Shown one piece after another: positions 34,512 to 42,701 of a stretch of DNA of 64,000 nt. Source of the DNA: Bacteroidota bacterium (lineage in GTDB: Bacteria > Bacteroidota > Bacteroidia > Flavobacteriales > Flavobacteriaceae); assembly GCA_023386585.1 (NCBI GenBank), contig JAEWJM010000009.1, positions 62,001 through 126,000 on the forward strand, given 5' to 3'. The notes under the pieces are model-generated. The model was given only the letters and a program-made list of their open reading frames with translations, had not been told where the DNA came from and did not search any database. How positions within the stretch are numbered: position 1 is the stretch's first letter; every line of letters begins with the position of its first letter. Position numbers and translations under genes: made by a program.

Positions 34512-35345
34512 ATGGCTTTATTCAGGCGGGTTTTCGACTTCTATCTCCACGGCAGCATTCACGTTGCGCTTGCAGTTTATGCGCTTGTTCGGATGACCGG
34601 GCACATGTTTCGGATCTCGCACGAAAGTCCGGTTTCGTTGTTTGCTTTTTTTGGTACCATTGCCGGTTATAATTTCGTAAAATTCCACACGCTTGCCGTG
34701 ACACGCAAAAGATCGCTTTCTCCGGAAATAAAAGCGATTACGGCGCTCAGTTTTTTTTCACTTTTATTGGCGTGCTATTATTTCCTGCAACTGAGTTTTG
34801 TGGCCCACATGATGTCGTTGATCGTGTTGGTGTTGACAATTTTGTACACGTTGCCTTTTTTTCCGAACCGGCAGAACGCGCGTAATTGGGCAGGTGTCAA
34901 GATCTACATCGTTTCACTTTGCTGGGTGGGCGTGACGGTTGTGCTTCCCGTGATAAATGCCGGTGTTGGAATCACGACTGATTTCTGGCTCAAATCGGCA
35001 CAACGGTTCATTTTGGTGTTCGTCCTTATCCTTATTTTCGAAATCGTCGACCTGAGCAAGGACGATCCATTGCTTCAAACGGTTCCGCAGCAGATAGGAG
35101 TGAAGCGCACCAAATTGCTCGGCCTGCTTTTATTGGTGGTGTTTTATTTCATGGAGCTGCTTCGGATCCATACGGATTACGGCCAATTGTTCGTCAACCT
35201 GGCGCTGATAATCCTCACCGGAAGTTTCCTTGCTTTTGCCAATCCGCAGCGAAGCCGTTATTACTCGTCGTTCTGGGTTGAATCGATCCCGATAGTCTGG
35301 TGGCTGCTGGTTGTATTTTCAGACACCACTATTCACTCATATTAA
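34512..35345 (+). CDS. UbiA prenyltransferase-like integral membrane protein
   Basis: A 277-residue protein with eight or nine hydrophobic segments. The segment EIVDLSKDDPLLQTVPQQIGVKRTKLLG resembles the second Asp-rich motif of UbiA-type prenyltransferases (D-x3-D...T-x-P...G). The first motif (N-D-x-x-D) is not present at the matching place (GYNFVKFHTLAVTRKRS), so enzymatic activity is doubtful. No neighbours of quinone or heme synthesis are present. Function unknown. Confidence 0.6.
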   Translation: MALFRRVFDFYLHGSIHVALAVYALVRMTGHMFRISHESPVSLFAFFGTIAGYNFVKFHTLAVTRKRSLSPEIKAITALSFFSLLLACYYFLQLSFVAHMMSLIVLVLTILYTLPFFPNRQNARNWAGVKIYIVSLCWVGVTVVLPVINAGVGITTDFWLKSAQRFILVFVLILIFEIVDLSKDDPLLQTVPQQIGVKRTKLLGLLLLVVFYFMELLRIHTDYGQLFVNLALIILTGSFLAFANPQRSRYYSSFWVESIPIVWWLLVVFSDTTIHSY

Positions 35346-35426
35346 TGTTAGCGGCATTTATCGTATTTGAAAATAGGAAGCATCCGAGCCTAAAACAATT
35401 TCTATTAATTCGAATGCAATTATGAT

Positions 35427-35541
35427 GTGGTTTTGCCGCGGTACTATGTCGTAATAAAAGATTACTTTACCTTCAGGGAAGGGGCGGTTTTGTCCCTACA
35501 AAATGCAAATCGATTTTACATGCGGAAAAGCCGTAAATTTT
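35427..35541 (+). repeat. 115-bp direct repeat, copy 1
   Basis: Similar to 35718-35832 at a fixed offset of 291 bp. Positions 35466-35518 are identical to 35757-35809 over 53 bases (includes CAGGGAAGGGGCGG and TTTTGTCCCTAC). The end can fold as TGCGG-AAAAG-CCGTA. Confidence 0.8.
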
Positions 35542-35717
35542 CTTAAATAGGATTGTGATGGTCGAATCGTCATAAACCGCATCGCTCTTGATCACTCAAA
35601 TACGCGTGAAGAGGATTAATGTGATCAGATGTATTTATCACCAGTGTATCGTGGAATTCCCTTGCATCAGATTACAGGCAATTCTTTTATATCGCGCTGA
35701 TGAGCGTTCTCAAAAAG

Positions 35718-35832
35718 GTGGTTTTCCCGCAGTATTCTAGCGTTTTAAAAGATTATTTTACCTTCAGGGAAGGGGCGGTTTTGTCCCTACAAAATGCAAA
35801 TCGATTTTATTTGCGGCTTATCCGCAAATTTT
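35718..35832 (+). repeat. 115-bp direct repeat, copy 2
   Basis: Second copy of the block at 35427. Its end folds as a perfect 8-bp hairpin ATTTGCGG-CTTAT-CCGCAAAT (35809-35829); the stem is kept between copies while the loop differs. Confidence 0.8.
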
Positions 35833-35886
35833 CGTGCTTTTTTAGTGGGATGGTTTCGTGGACGCTGATTTTCGCAGCCGATATAT

Positions 35887-36003
35887 TTTTGGGCGTTGCC
35901 TTTCGCGCCTGCCTCTGCAAATCCTGGCGCGTCGGCCGCGTCTTCCGCTTTATCTTTTGCTTTCCTTCGGTCGCAAAAGGATGTCGCTTCAACCGCTAAC
36001 GCA
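35887..36003 (-). repeat. modular intergenic repeat, copy C
   Basis: Read on the minus strand: GCGTTAGCGGTTGAAGCGAC, ATCCTTTTGC, a short inner loop (GACCGAAGGAAA), GCAAAAGATAAAGCGGAAGAC, and at the far end GGCGCGAAAGGCAACGCCC as in copy A. Confidence 0.75.
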
Positions 36004-36015
36004 AGCCCGCGATCA

Positions 36016-38046
36016 TCATTTGATTAGGCCTGCACGTCTCAGCAACGCGTCGGGTTTCGGCTCTTTGCCCCGAAAGCGCTTGTAAAGCTCCATCGGCTTT
36101 TCGGTTCCGCCTTTTGTAAGTACATTGTCCATGAATTTTTTGGCAACTTCGGGATTGAAAATGCCTTCCTCAAGGAAATATTCAAACGCATCGGCGTCCA
36201 GCACTTCAGCCCATTTGTAACTGTAATAGCCGGCCGAATATCCGCCCTGGAAAATGTGGGAAAAGGAAACACTCATGCAATTATCGGCAACATCCGGATA
36301 AAGTGCGGTAGGTTCAAAGGCGCGGACTTCAAACGCTTTCACATCGTCAATACCAGTGGGATCCTGCGCGTGGTAGGCCATATCAAGCATACCGAAGCTC
36401 AACTGCCTCATTGTAGCAATTCCTTCCTGGAAACTGGCACTTTCCTTAATTTTTTTAATGAATTCCTGTGGAATTACCTCGCCAGTCTGATAGTGTTTTG
36501 CAAAAAGGGCCAGCGCTTCCGGTTCATAGCACCAGTTTTCCATAACCTGGCTCGGAAGTTCTACAAAGTCCCAATAAACCGACGTTCCTGAAAGGCTCGG
36601 ATAAGCTGTATTTGCAAGCATTCCGTGCAGGGCATGTCCGAATTCGTGAAACAGCGTCGTCACTTCATTAAATGTCAGCAGGGACGGTTTGGTCTCAGTT
36701 GGTTTTGTAAAATTACAAACGATCGAAACATGAGGCCTTTCGTTAATTCCGTTCTTGATTGCCTGCGGCCGGAACGAAGTCATCCACGCCCCATTACGCT
36801 TGCCTTTCCGGGGAAAAAAGTCGGCATAGAAAACTGCGACAAGTACGCCCTCGCCATCAACAACTTCGAAAGTCTGTACGTCGTCGTGGTATTTATCGAT
36901 GTCAAAAACTTCGCGGAAAGAAATTCCGAATAATTTATTGGCAACCGTAAAGGCACCGTTGAGAACGTTTTCAAGTTTAAAATATGGTTTACGCTGCTCA
37001 TCGTCAAAAGAGAAAAGCTTCTGCTTCAGTTTCTCCGAATAATATGCGCCATCCCATTTCTGTAGTTGCCCGATTTGGTGAAGTTCATTTGCAAAGGCCT
37101 GCAATTCGGCAAATTCACGAAGAGCGGCAGGTTTGGCTTTTTCGAGCAGATCCGACAGAAAACTTTTCACTTTGTCGGGCGACTGTGCCATCCGCTCTTC
37201 GAGAACGAAGTGCGCATGCGATTCATAGCCGAGTAATTGGGCACGCTCGTATCGCAATTTCGCGATATTTTTGACGTTTTCGCGATTGTCGTGTTCATTT
37301 CTCCTGAAAGCTTTTCGCCCCGCGGCCAATGCGATTTCTTTTCGTAGCCCGCGATTGTCGGCATAGGTAACAAATGGAATGTAGCTTGGATGGTCGAGCG
37401 TAAAGATCCAGCCTTCTTTTCCGGCGTTCTTTGCGAGTGAACGCGCTTCTTCGATTGCACCTTCGGGCAGTCCGGAAAGGTCGGATTCATTGATAATGTG
37501 CAGTTGGTAGTCATTGGTTTCGGCAAGGACGTTTTCGCCAAAAGTCAATTTTAACTTCGCGAGTTCTGTATCGATTTCCCGGAGCCGCGCTTTTTTATCT
37601 TCGGGAAGCAGTGCGCCGTTCCTCGCGAAACCCTTGTATTTTTTCTCAAGCAACATGTGTTGTTCAGGCGAAAGCGACAGGTTTTCCCGCTGGTCGTAAA
37701 CCGATTTTACTTTCCTGAAAAGGTCTTCGTTCAGCGTGATATCGTTGCTGAATTCAGTCAGCAACGGCGAGACTTCCTGGGCAATACGCTGGATTTCGTC
37801 GTTCGTTTCGGCCGAGTTCAGGTTGAAGAAAATATTCGACAGGCGGTCGAGTGCTTCACCAGAAAATTCGATCGCTTCGATTGTATTTTGAAAGGTTGGC
37901 GATTCGCTGTTGTTGATTATCTGGTCGATTTCGGCGCGCGCCATTGCGATGGCTTCTTCAAATGCAGGCTTGAAATCTTCAGTTTTTATTTGCGAGAATG
38001 GCGCAGTCTGGTATTTGGTTTCGAACGGTCGTGTCAGTATGCTCAT
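36016..38046 (-). CDS. M3 family metallopeptidase (peptidyl-dipeptidase Dcp-like)
   Basis: The start at 38046 gives MSILTRPFETKYQTAPFSQI, the normal beginning of this family; the open frame upstream passes through repeat DNA and antisense purE and is not coding. The 676-aa protein has the zinc site HEFGH at 467-471 in LFHEFGHALHGML, followed by a downstream Glu, and the M3 landmarks GRKAFRRNEHDN, YYSEKLKQK and FSHIFQGGYSAGYYSY. It is cytoplasmic (no signal peptide) and cleaves dipeptides from C-termini of peptides. Confidence 0.94.
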   Translation of the reverse strand: MSILTRPFETKYQTAPFSQIKTEDFKPAFEEAIAMARAEIDQIINNSESPTFQNTIEAIEFSGEALDRLSNIFFNLNSAETNDEIQRIAQEVSPLLTEFSNDITLNEDLFRKVKSVYDQRENLSLSPEQHMLLEKKYKGFARNGALLPEDKKARLREIDTELAKLKLTFGENVLAETNDYQLHIINESDLSGLPEGAIEEARSLAKNAGKEGWIFTLDHPSYIPFVTYADNRGLRKEIALAAGRKAFRRNEHDNRENVKNIAKLRYERAQLLGYESHAHFVLEERMAQSPDKVKSFLSDLLEKAKPAALREFAELQAFANELHQIGQLQKWDGAYYSEKLKQKLFSFDDEQRKPYFKLENVLNGAFTVANKLFGISFREVFDIDKYHDDVQTFEVVDGEGVLVAVFYADFFPRKGKRNGAWMTSFRPQAIKNGINERPHVSIVCNFTKPTETKPSLLTFNEVTTLFHEFGHALHGMLANTAYPSLSGTSVYWDFVELPSQVMENWCYEPEALALFAKHYQTGEVIPQEFIKKIKESASFQEGIATMRQLSFGMLDMAYHAQDPTGIDDVKAFEVRAFEPTALYPDVADNCMSVSFSHIFQGGYSAGYYSYKWAEVLDADAFEYFLEEGIFNPEVAKKFMDNVLTKGGTEKPMELYKRFRGKEPKPDALLRRAGLIK

Positions 38047-38097
38047 GGTAACTTTGCTTAAGGTAAAGGTTGTTTTTGGATTAATGCCTAGCCCTGG

Positions 38098-38156
38098 TTG
38101 AAGCGGCATCCTTTTGCGAAGTGAAACGCAGCAAAAGATATAGCGGAAAACAGGAA
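38098..38156 (+). repeat. modular intergenic repeat, copy D
   Basis: GTTGAAGCGGCATCCTTTTGC, inner GAAGTGAAAC, then GCAGCAAAAGATATAGCGGA. It lacks the outer GC-rich end and lies between purE and the dcp-like gene. Confidence 0.7.
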
Positions 38157-38171
38157 ACAGCTCCTGAAAAA

Positions 38172-38657
38172 TCAGCTTCCTTTGATGCAATCGGCGGATT
38201 GGTCGACCGTTTTCTTCAGCCCTTCCTTGTAGGCTACAATTTTCTCCCTGACGTCTATGTCGCTGCAGCCAATCATCTGTGCTGCCAGGATTCCGGCATT
38301 TTTGGCTCCGTTGAGTGCAACGGTTGCAACGGGAACTCCACCCGGCATTTGCAATATCGACAGGATGCTGTCCCAACCGTCAAGAGAATTGGACGATTTT
38401 ATCGGTACGCCGATTACCGGAAGCGGCGAGAGCGATGCGACCATTCCGGGTAAATGTGCCGCACCACCGGCGCCGGCAATGATGACACAAATTCCGCGAT
38501 TGTGCGCATTCCGGCTGAATTCATACAGCTTGTCCGGTGTTCGGTGCGCCGAAACGATGTCGGTTTCAGTTTCAATTCCGAATCCTTTTAAAATTTCGAT
38601 GGCTTCCTGCATAACTGACATGTCGGATATGCTGCCCATTATTACGGCTACTTTCAT
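38172..38657 (-). CDS. purE: 5-(carboxyamino)imidazole ribonucleotide mutase
   Basis: Converts N5-CAIR to CAIR in purine synthesis. The 161-aa protein shows VIMGSISDMSVMQEA, SAHRTPDKLYEF with the active His, IAGAGGAAHLPGM and GVPIKSSNSLDGWDSI, all diagnostic of class I PurE. Its ATG overlaps the purK stop by four bases, so purK-purE is a coupled operon. Confidence 0.97.
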   Translation of the reverse strand: MKVAVIMGSISDMSVMQEAIEILKGFGIETETDIVSAHRTPDKLYEFSRNAHNRGICVIIAGAGGAAHLPGMVASLSPLPVIGVPIKSSNSLDGWDSILSILQMPGGVPVATVALNGAKNAGILAAQMIGCSDIDVREKIVAYKEGLKKTVDQSADCIKGS

Positions 38658-39832
38658 TGTTTTCTTTTTTTATCGGCGGCTTTGCTGATAACCTTGATCA
38701 TGTCTTTCACGTCCGAGGCGATTTCGCGCGCTTTATCCCGATGTTCGTTAACGATTGTTACGTGTCCCATTTTCCGGAACGGCCGCGTTTGTTTTTTTCC
38801 GTAGATGTGCGGAGTAACGCCGCTCATTCCCAGTATTTTTTCGATGTTTTCGTATTTCACATTGCCGGAATGGCCTTCGCTACCAACAAGGTTTACCATC
38901 ACTGCAGCGGCTTTGCTCTCGGTATTTCCAAGCGGAAGATCAAGAATTGCGCGCAGGTGATTTTCAAATTGCGAAGTGTAGCTTGCCTCGATCGTGAAAT
39001 GACCAGAATTGTGCGGACGTGGCGCCACTTCGTTAACCAGGATTTTATTGTCTTCGGTCAGGAACATTTCAACGGCAAGCAAACCGACATGACCGATTTT
39101 CTCTGAAACTTCAAGTGCGATGGCGCGCGCCTTGTTTGCCAGCCGGTTTTCGATCCTGGCGGGACAGATCACATATTCGACCTGATTTGCGACAGGATGG
39201 AATTCCATTTCGACAACCGGATAAGTCATTGTTTGGCCGGAAGGGTTTCGGACTACAATTACCGCCAGCTCGTTCTTGAACGGAATCAGGTCCTCGGCGA
39301 TGCATTCCCCTTCAGGAAGATTGTCGAGATCCTGCATCGTGCGTATGACTTTCACTCCGTAACCATCATATCCAAACTCGGCGCTTTTCCATACGAACGG
39401 CATTTTAAGCTTCGCCTCTATCATTTGGAAAACAAGGTCCTTGAGCGTTTTGAATTGCTTCGCATTGGCACACGGAATATTGTTTTCAAGGTAAAAATTC
39501 TTCTGAAGGCTTTTGTTTCGAATCGTTTTCAGCGTTTGTGCCGAAGGGTAGACTTTCAGGCCTTCTGATTCCAGCTTTTCGAGCGCATCAGTGTTGACGT
39601 TTTCAATTTCGATTGTGAGCAGGTTGACCATTTTCCCGAATCGGTAAACCGTGTCGTAGTCCATCAGGTCGCCCTTAATGAACGCATTGCAGGAAATCGC
39701 CGCCGGCGCGTCATCCGACGGATCGAGCACAAGTGTCCTGACGTCGAATTTTCGGGTTTCAGCAAGAAGCATTTTCCCGAGTTGCCCGCCGCCGAGAATA
39801 CCTAAAGTGAATTCAGATGAGAAATATTCCAT
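38654..39832 (-). CDS. purK: 5-(carboxyamino)imidazole ribonucleotide synthase
   Basis: ATP-grasp enzyme making N5-CAIR from AIR, bicarbonate and ATP. 392 aa; LGILGGGQLGKMLL near the N-terminus, TIEIENVNTDALEKL, VWKSAEFGYDGYGVKV for ATP binding, ECIAEDLIPFKNELAV, EMFLTEDNKILVNEVAPRPHNSGH with the metal-binding residues. Upstream on the same strand lies a TATCTTTG box (39848-39855). Confidence 0.96.
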   Translation of the reverse strand: MEYFSSEFTLGILGGGQLGKMLLAETRKFDVRTLVLDPSDDAPAAISCNAFIKGDLMDYDTVYRFGKMVNLLTIEIENVNTDALEKLESEGLKVYPSAQTLKTIRNKSLQKNFYLENNIPCANAKQFKTLKDLVFQMIEAKLKMPFVWKSAEFGYDGYGVKVIRTMQDLDNLPEGECIAEDLIPFKNELAVIVVRNPSGQTMTYPVVEMEFHPVANQVEYVICPARIENRLANKARAIALEVSEKIGHVGLLAVEMFLTEDNKILVNEVAPRPHNSGHFTIEASYTSQFENHLRAILDLPLGNTESKAAAVMVNLVGSEGHSGNVKYENIEKILGMSGVTPHIYGKKQTRPFRKMGHVTIVNEHRDKAREIASDVKDMIKVISKAADKKRKQ

Positions 39833-39847
39833 CCTGGCTGTTTATTG

Positions 39848-39855
39848 CAAAGATA
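39848..39855 (-). promoter_or_regulatory. candidate -7 promoter box of purKE
   Basis: TATCTTTG on the minus strand matches TAnnTTTG and ends about 16 bases before the purK ATG. The -33 element was not found at the usual spacing. Confidence 0.4.
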
Positions 39856-39912
39856 GGATTTTGAAGATTTTGAATTTTCGTAAAGTTCAAATTTTAAAGT
39901 AAAATATTTTAG

Positions 39913-39920
39913 TATTTTTG
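39913..39920 (+). promoter_or_regulatory. candidate -7 promoter box of tRNA-Leu
   Basis: TATTTTTG matches TAnnTTTG and ends 13 bases before the mature tRNA 5' end. Confidence 0.45.
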
Positions 39921-39932
39921 TCGTCCTGAATT

Positions 39933-40014
39933 GCCCCAGTGGCGAAATTGGTAGACGCACTGTGTTCAGGTCGCAGCGCCTTCGGGTGTGCTGGTTCGAG
40001 TCCAGTCTGGGGCA
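39933..40014 (+). tRNA. tRNA-Leu(CAG)
   Basis: Class II tRNA with acceptor GCCCCAG/CTGGGGC and discriminator A, D-arm with AATTGGTAGAC, anticodon stem CTGTG/CGCAG around TTCAGGT (anticodon CAG), a variable arm GCCTTCGGGT and T-arm GGTTCGAGTCC. CCA is not encoded. Confidence 0.95.
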
Positions 40015-40017
40015 CAA

Positions 40018-40047
40018 AAAAACCGGCTTTTTTTGCCGGTTTTTTTT
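40018..40047. terminator. bidirectional terminator
   Basis: AAAAACCGGC-TTTTTTT-GCCGGTTTTT with T/A runs on both sides; it serves tRNA-Leu and the convergent lipoprotein gene, whose stop it touches. Confidence 0.88.
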
Positions 40048-40447
40048 ATTCTACATTGAAATCTGCGGTTGCCGTTTGCATCGCGTTCGGCGGAACGCTT
40101 ACGGGAGTGACGTTCACAAGTTCATCATCCACATAAATCGAAATGGTTCCCGCGACAGTTGCCGGATTTGTATTGTCGAAGCTGGCCACGAGATGTGCAT
40201 TGTACGGCGGTTCAACATCAAGCGCCCCGATCCATTCGGCGGGATTGTCGCCTGTAAAACCTTCTTCCATCTCGCCATCGGTGTTGCGAAACATTACTGA
40301 AGTAATAATAGGCGAGTCGGTCAAAACCCTATACTCGACAGTCTTTGCCGTGTTGTTGGTGTCTTTGTCGTTGTCGTCGCTGCAGGAAAGGCTCATTGCG
40401 CCAAACAAAACCAGCAATGCTGCTGTTCTTAAAGTTGTTGATTTCAT
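40046..40447 (-). CDS. hypothetical lipoprotein
   Basis: The start at 40447 gives MKSTTLRTAALLVLFGAMSLSC, a lipoprotein signal with lipobox SLSC; the longer frame is rejected because it would place 16 polar residues before it. The 133-aa product continues with an acidic DDNDKDTNN linker and a single beta-rich domain. No family is recognised. It follows the hydrophilic protein gene on the same strand by nine bases. Confidence 0.65.
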   Translation of the reverse strand: MKSTTLRTAALLVLFGAMSLSCSDDNDKDTNNTAKTVEYRVLTDSPIITSVMFRNTDGEMEEGFTGDNPAEWIGALDVEPPYNAHLVASFDNTNPATVAGTISIYVDDELVNVTPVSVPPNAMQTATADFNVE

Positions 40448-40455
40448 ATAATTTG

Positions 40456-40821
40456 TTATTTGTTCCGTCCACTTCGGTTTTTTTCGGCATCCCAATCCTC
40501 AGAGCTGGCATCGGGATCGCGCTCGTCAATCCGGTTTTGGTCGTCCGTATCATTTTCTTTATCACTTTTCGCGGAAAGCATTTGCCGGGTTTCCTCATCG
40601 ATTTGGGTAATGCCATCGTCGATGTGTTCCTGGCTTGCCTTGAGGCTCCAATTGATTCCGAATGCGCTTTCATTACGCTGCAATATTTCCTGTTCCCTTA
40701 TTGCTTTTGCAGGCGGATCGCGGTCAATTTCATTGGGATCGATACTTCCGGGATTGCCCTCACCGGTACCATCCTTGTGATACCTTTCGTGAGGATCGCT
40801 GTATTTATTTTGGGTGTCCAT
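40456..40821 (-). CDS. hypothetical hydrophilic protein
   Basis: The start at 40821 gives MDTQNKYSDPHERYHKDG; an upstream in-frame start at 40851 is possible. The 121-residue product is very polar, with repeated Asp, Glu and Asn runs, one likely helix (REQEILQRNESAFGINWSLKASQEHIDDGITQ) and a disordered tail. No signal peptide or known domain. It precedes the small lipoprotein gene with nine bases between, so the two are probably cotranscribed. Confidence 0.5.
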   Translation of the reverse strand: MDTQNKYSDPHERYHKDGTGEGNPGSIDPNEIDRDPPAKAIREQEILQRNESAFGINWSLKASQEHIDDGITQIDEETRQMLSAKSDKENDTDDQNRIDERDPDASSEDWDAEKNRSGRNK

Positions 40822-40897
40822 AGCTATATTACTACATTGGTTGCTTCTCAAATTTAAGTAATTACAGGGAAGAAGCTACTAAAATTGTAATAAAAGT

Positions 40898-41329
40898 TCA
40901 TCTGTAAACGAATTCCTGTCCGGATGGATGGAAAGTTTCCCAATTGATGTTCAGGGCGAATTCGATTGACTTGCGGAATTTCTCGAACGAAGTCGATTTT
41001 TTTACATACAGGCTTGCTCCAAGGCTGAGGCTCTGGCTAACGTACGAAGTATCGCAGGCGGTCGAGAATATCACTACCGGAATATCTTTAAAACGGGAAT
41101 TTTCGCGGATTTCCTGCAGCGTTTCGAGGCCATTTTTGCCCGGCATGTTGATGTCAAGAAAAACAATCGCAGGTAAGTAGTCGAGCGATTTCAGGTCCTG
41201 AATCAGCTTTTCCCCGCCGGAATGTGTACACACGCGGATATTCTTGCTTATCAGCTTGGTGGCGTCCCTGAAGAAATCGAGATCGTCGGGATCGTCATCG
41301 GCGTAGAATATGGTAAAACCCTCATTCAT
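40898..41329 (-). CDS. single-domain response regulator
   Basis: A 143-aa CheY-like receiver: acidic pocket ADDDPDD near residues 10-16, phospho-acceptor Asp59 in IVFLDINMPG, Thr/Ser in IFSTACD and the conserved Lys in LYVKKS. No output domain follows and no histidine kinase is adjacent, so it works through an unlinked partner. Confidence 0.9.
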   Translation of the reverse strand: MNEGFTIFYADDDPDDLDFFRDATKLISKNIRVCTHSGGEKLIQDLKSLDYLPAIVFLDINMPGKNGLETLQEIRENSRFKDIPVVIFSTACDTSYVSQSLSLGASLYVKKSTSFEKFRKSIEFALNINWETFHPSGQEFVYR

Positions 41330-41434
41330 GACCGGAATTATTAGGTACTAAAAGTACAATATTTCGGATGAACAATTTTCGTTTCAACTGTTAATATTCC
41401 GTCTTATGAGGTGGATAATCGTGTACTTAGTCGA

Positions 41435-41451
41435 TTTTATGTCGCATAAAA
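41435..41451. repeat. 17-base inverted repeat, possible operator
   Basis: TTTTATG-TCG-CATAAAA, with further imperfect symmetry on both sides, in the 252-bp divergent gap between the response regulator and hpt. It has no T-run and so is more operator- than terminator-like. Confidence 0.35.
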
Positions 41452-41526
41452 ATCCGATAACGATGCAGATGTCCTAAAATTTTAACTTCTGGCTTTTTTA
41501 CATCCCGTTTTTATTACTAAATTTAT

Positions 41527-41559
41527 GTTGCGCCCCGCCGACCCAATTAAGTATATTTG
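41527..41559 (+). promoter_or_regulatory. candidate Bacteroidetes-type promoter of hpt
   Basis: GTTG (41527-41530) and TATATTTG (41552-41559) are separated by 21 bp, close to the TTTG/TAnnTTTG consensus and spacing; the implied start site lies about 15 bases before the GTG start of hpt. Confidence 0.5.
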
Positions 41560-41581
41560 CAGTTTATTTTAAATTCCAGCA

Positions 41582-42109
41582 GTGATCCAACTTCACGACA
41601 AAGAATTCATTCCGTTTATATCGGCCGAAGAAATTGACTTCGCGATTGCACAAATGGCGGAGCAGGTGGAAGCCGACTTTGGTGACGACATTCCTGTTTT
41701 CATCGGCGTTCTTAACGGCGCTTTTATGGTCGTTTCCGATTTTATGAAACATTACAAAAAGCCTTGTGAGGTTAGCTTTATCAAGCTTTCGTCGTACGAA
41801 GGCATGGAGTCGACGACCGAAGTCAAGCAGCTCATCGGCCTAAATCAGTCGCTCGCCGGCCGGACCGTCGTTGTCATCGAGGATATCGTGGATACCGGAA
41901 ATACGATTGCCACGCTGAAAGACCTTTTTAAAAAGCAGCAGGTTGCCCATTTTAAGATCGCAACCCTGTTCTTCAAGCCGGATGCCTATCGGCACGAGAT
42001 TAAAGTCGACTATGTCGGCATCCGCATCCCAAACAAGTTCATTGTCGGCTTTGGGCTCGATTATGACGGACTTGGGCGCAACCTTCCTGAAGTTTACCAA
42101 CTAAAATAA
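41582..42109 (+). CDS. hpt: hypoxanthine phosphoribosyltransferase
   Basis: Salvages hypoxanthine or guanine with PRPP. 175 aa; the PRPP loop EDIVDTGNT is at 100-108, GVLNGAFMVVSDF gives the N-terminal loop and YVGIRIPNKFIVGFGLDYDG the purine-binding end. The start is a GTG (MIQLHDKEFIP); no ATG fits the family N-terminus. adk follows after nine bases on the same strand. Confidence 0.95.
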   Translation: MIQLHDKEFIPFISAEEIDFAIAQMAEQVEADFGDDIPVFIGVLNGAFMVVSDFMKHYKKPCEVSFIKLSSYEGMESTTEVKQLIGLNQSLAGRTVVVIEDIVDTGNTIATLKDLFKKQQVAHFKIATLFFKPDAYRHEIKVDYVGIRIPNKFIVGFGLDYDGLGRNLPEVYQLK

Positions 42110-42118
42110 TTTTCTGAA

Positions 42119-42691
42119 ATGACCAACATCGTCTTGTTCGGCAAACCGGGCGCGGGAAAAGGCACGCAGGCCGAATTCCTGAAAGAAAAATACAATCTGA
42201 CGCATATTTCAACAGGAGACGTTTTTCGTTATAACCTGAAAAACAATACAGAACTTGGCAAATTGGCGAAATCATATATGGACAATGGCGATCTCGTTCC
42301 CGACGAGCTGACTATCAGGATGCTTGAGGATGAGGTTGAAAAACATCCGGACACCGATGGTTTTCTTTTCGACGGATTTCCCCGGACAATTGCGCAGGCC
42401 AAGGCGCTTGATCGCTTTTTGGAAAGCAAAGGATGGGAAATCGATGCCACAATCGCGCTTGAGGCGCAAGATGATATTTTGGTGCAAAGGCTTCTTGAGC
42501 GTGGTAAAACCAGCGGAAGGGCCGACGACCAGGACGAAGGAAAGATCCGAAACCGCTATCAGGAATATAACGAAAAGACCGCGCCGCTGACCGATTATTA
42601 TCAAAAACAAAACAAATACTACCCGATTGACGGGATTGGCGAGATCGCTGAGATTACCTCACGGCTTAGTGCGGTAATTGACCAGCTCTAG
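42119..42691 (+). CDS. adk: adenylate kinase
   Basis: Balances AMP, ADP and ATP. 190-aa short-lid type: P-loop FGKPGAGKGTQ at 7-17, STGDVFR, GFPRTIAQA for AMP binding, and LLERGKTSGRADDQDE for the lid without zinc Cys. In an apparent hpt-adk-CNNM operon. Confidence 0.97.
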   Translation: MTNIVLFGKPGAGKGTQAEFLKEKYNLTHISTGDVFRYNLKNNTELGKLAKSYMDNGDLVPDELTIRMLEDEVEKHPDTDGFLFDGFPRTIAQAKALDRFLESKGWEIDATIALEAQDDILVQRLLERGKTSGRADDQDEGKIRNRYQEYNEKTAPLTDYYQKQNKYYPIDGIGEIAEITSRLSAVIDQL

Positions 42692-42701
42692 CCGGAAAAC
42701 C

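Larger units (their letters stand above)
35346..36015. other. 670-bp gene-free gap rich in repeats
   Basis: No coding region is credible here; open frames are short and lack family features. The gap holds two copies of a 115-bp block (35427-35541 and 35718-35832) and modular repeat copy C (35887-36003). Confidence 0.6.

Noticed and set aside
35700..35999. 99-codon + strand frame in the repeat-rich gap
   Set aside because: It runs through the 115-bp repeat and modular repeat copy C; no family features and no ribosome binding site.
38047..38376. 110-codon N-terminal extension of the Dcp-like protein
   Set aside because: The extension passes through repeat D and antisense purE codons and reads as a shadow frame; the family start is at 38046.
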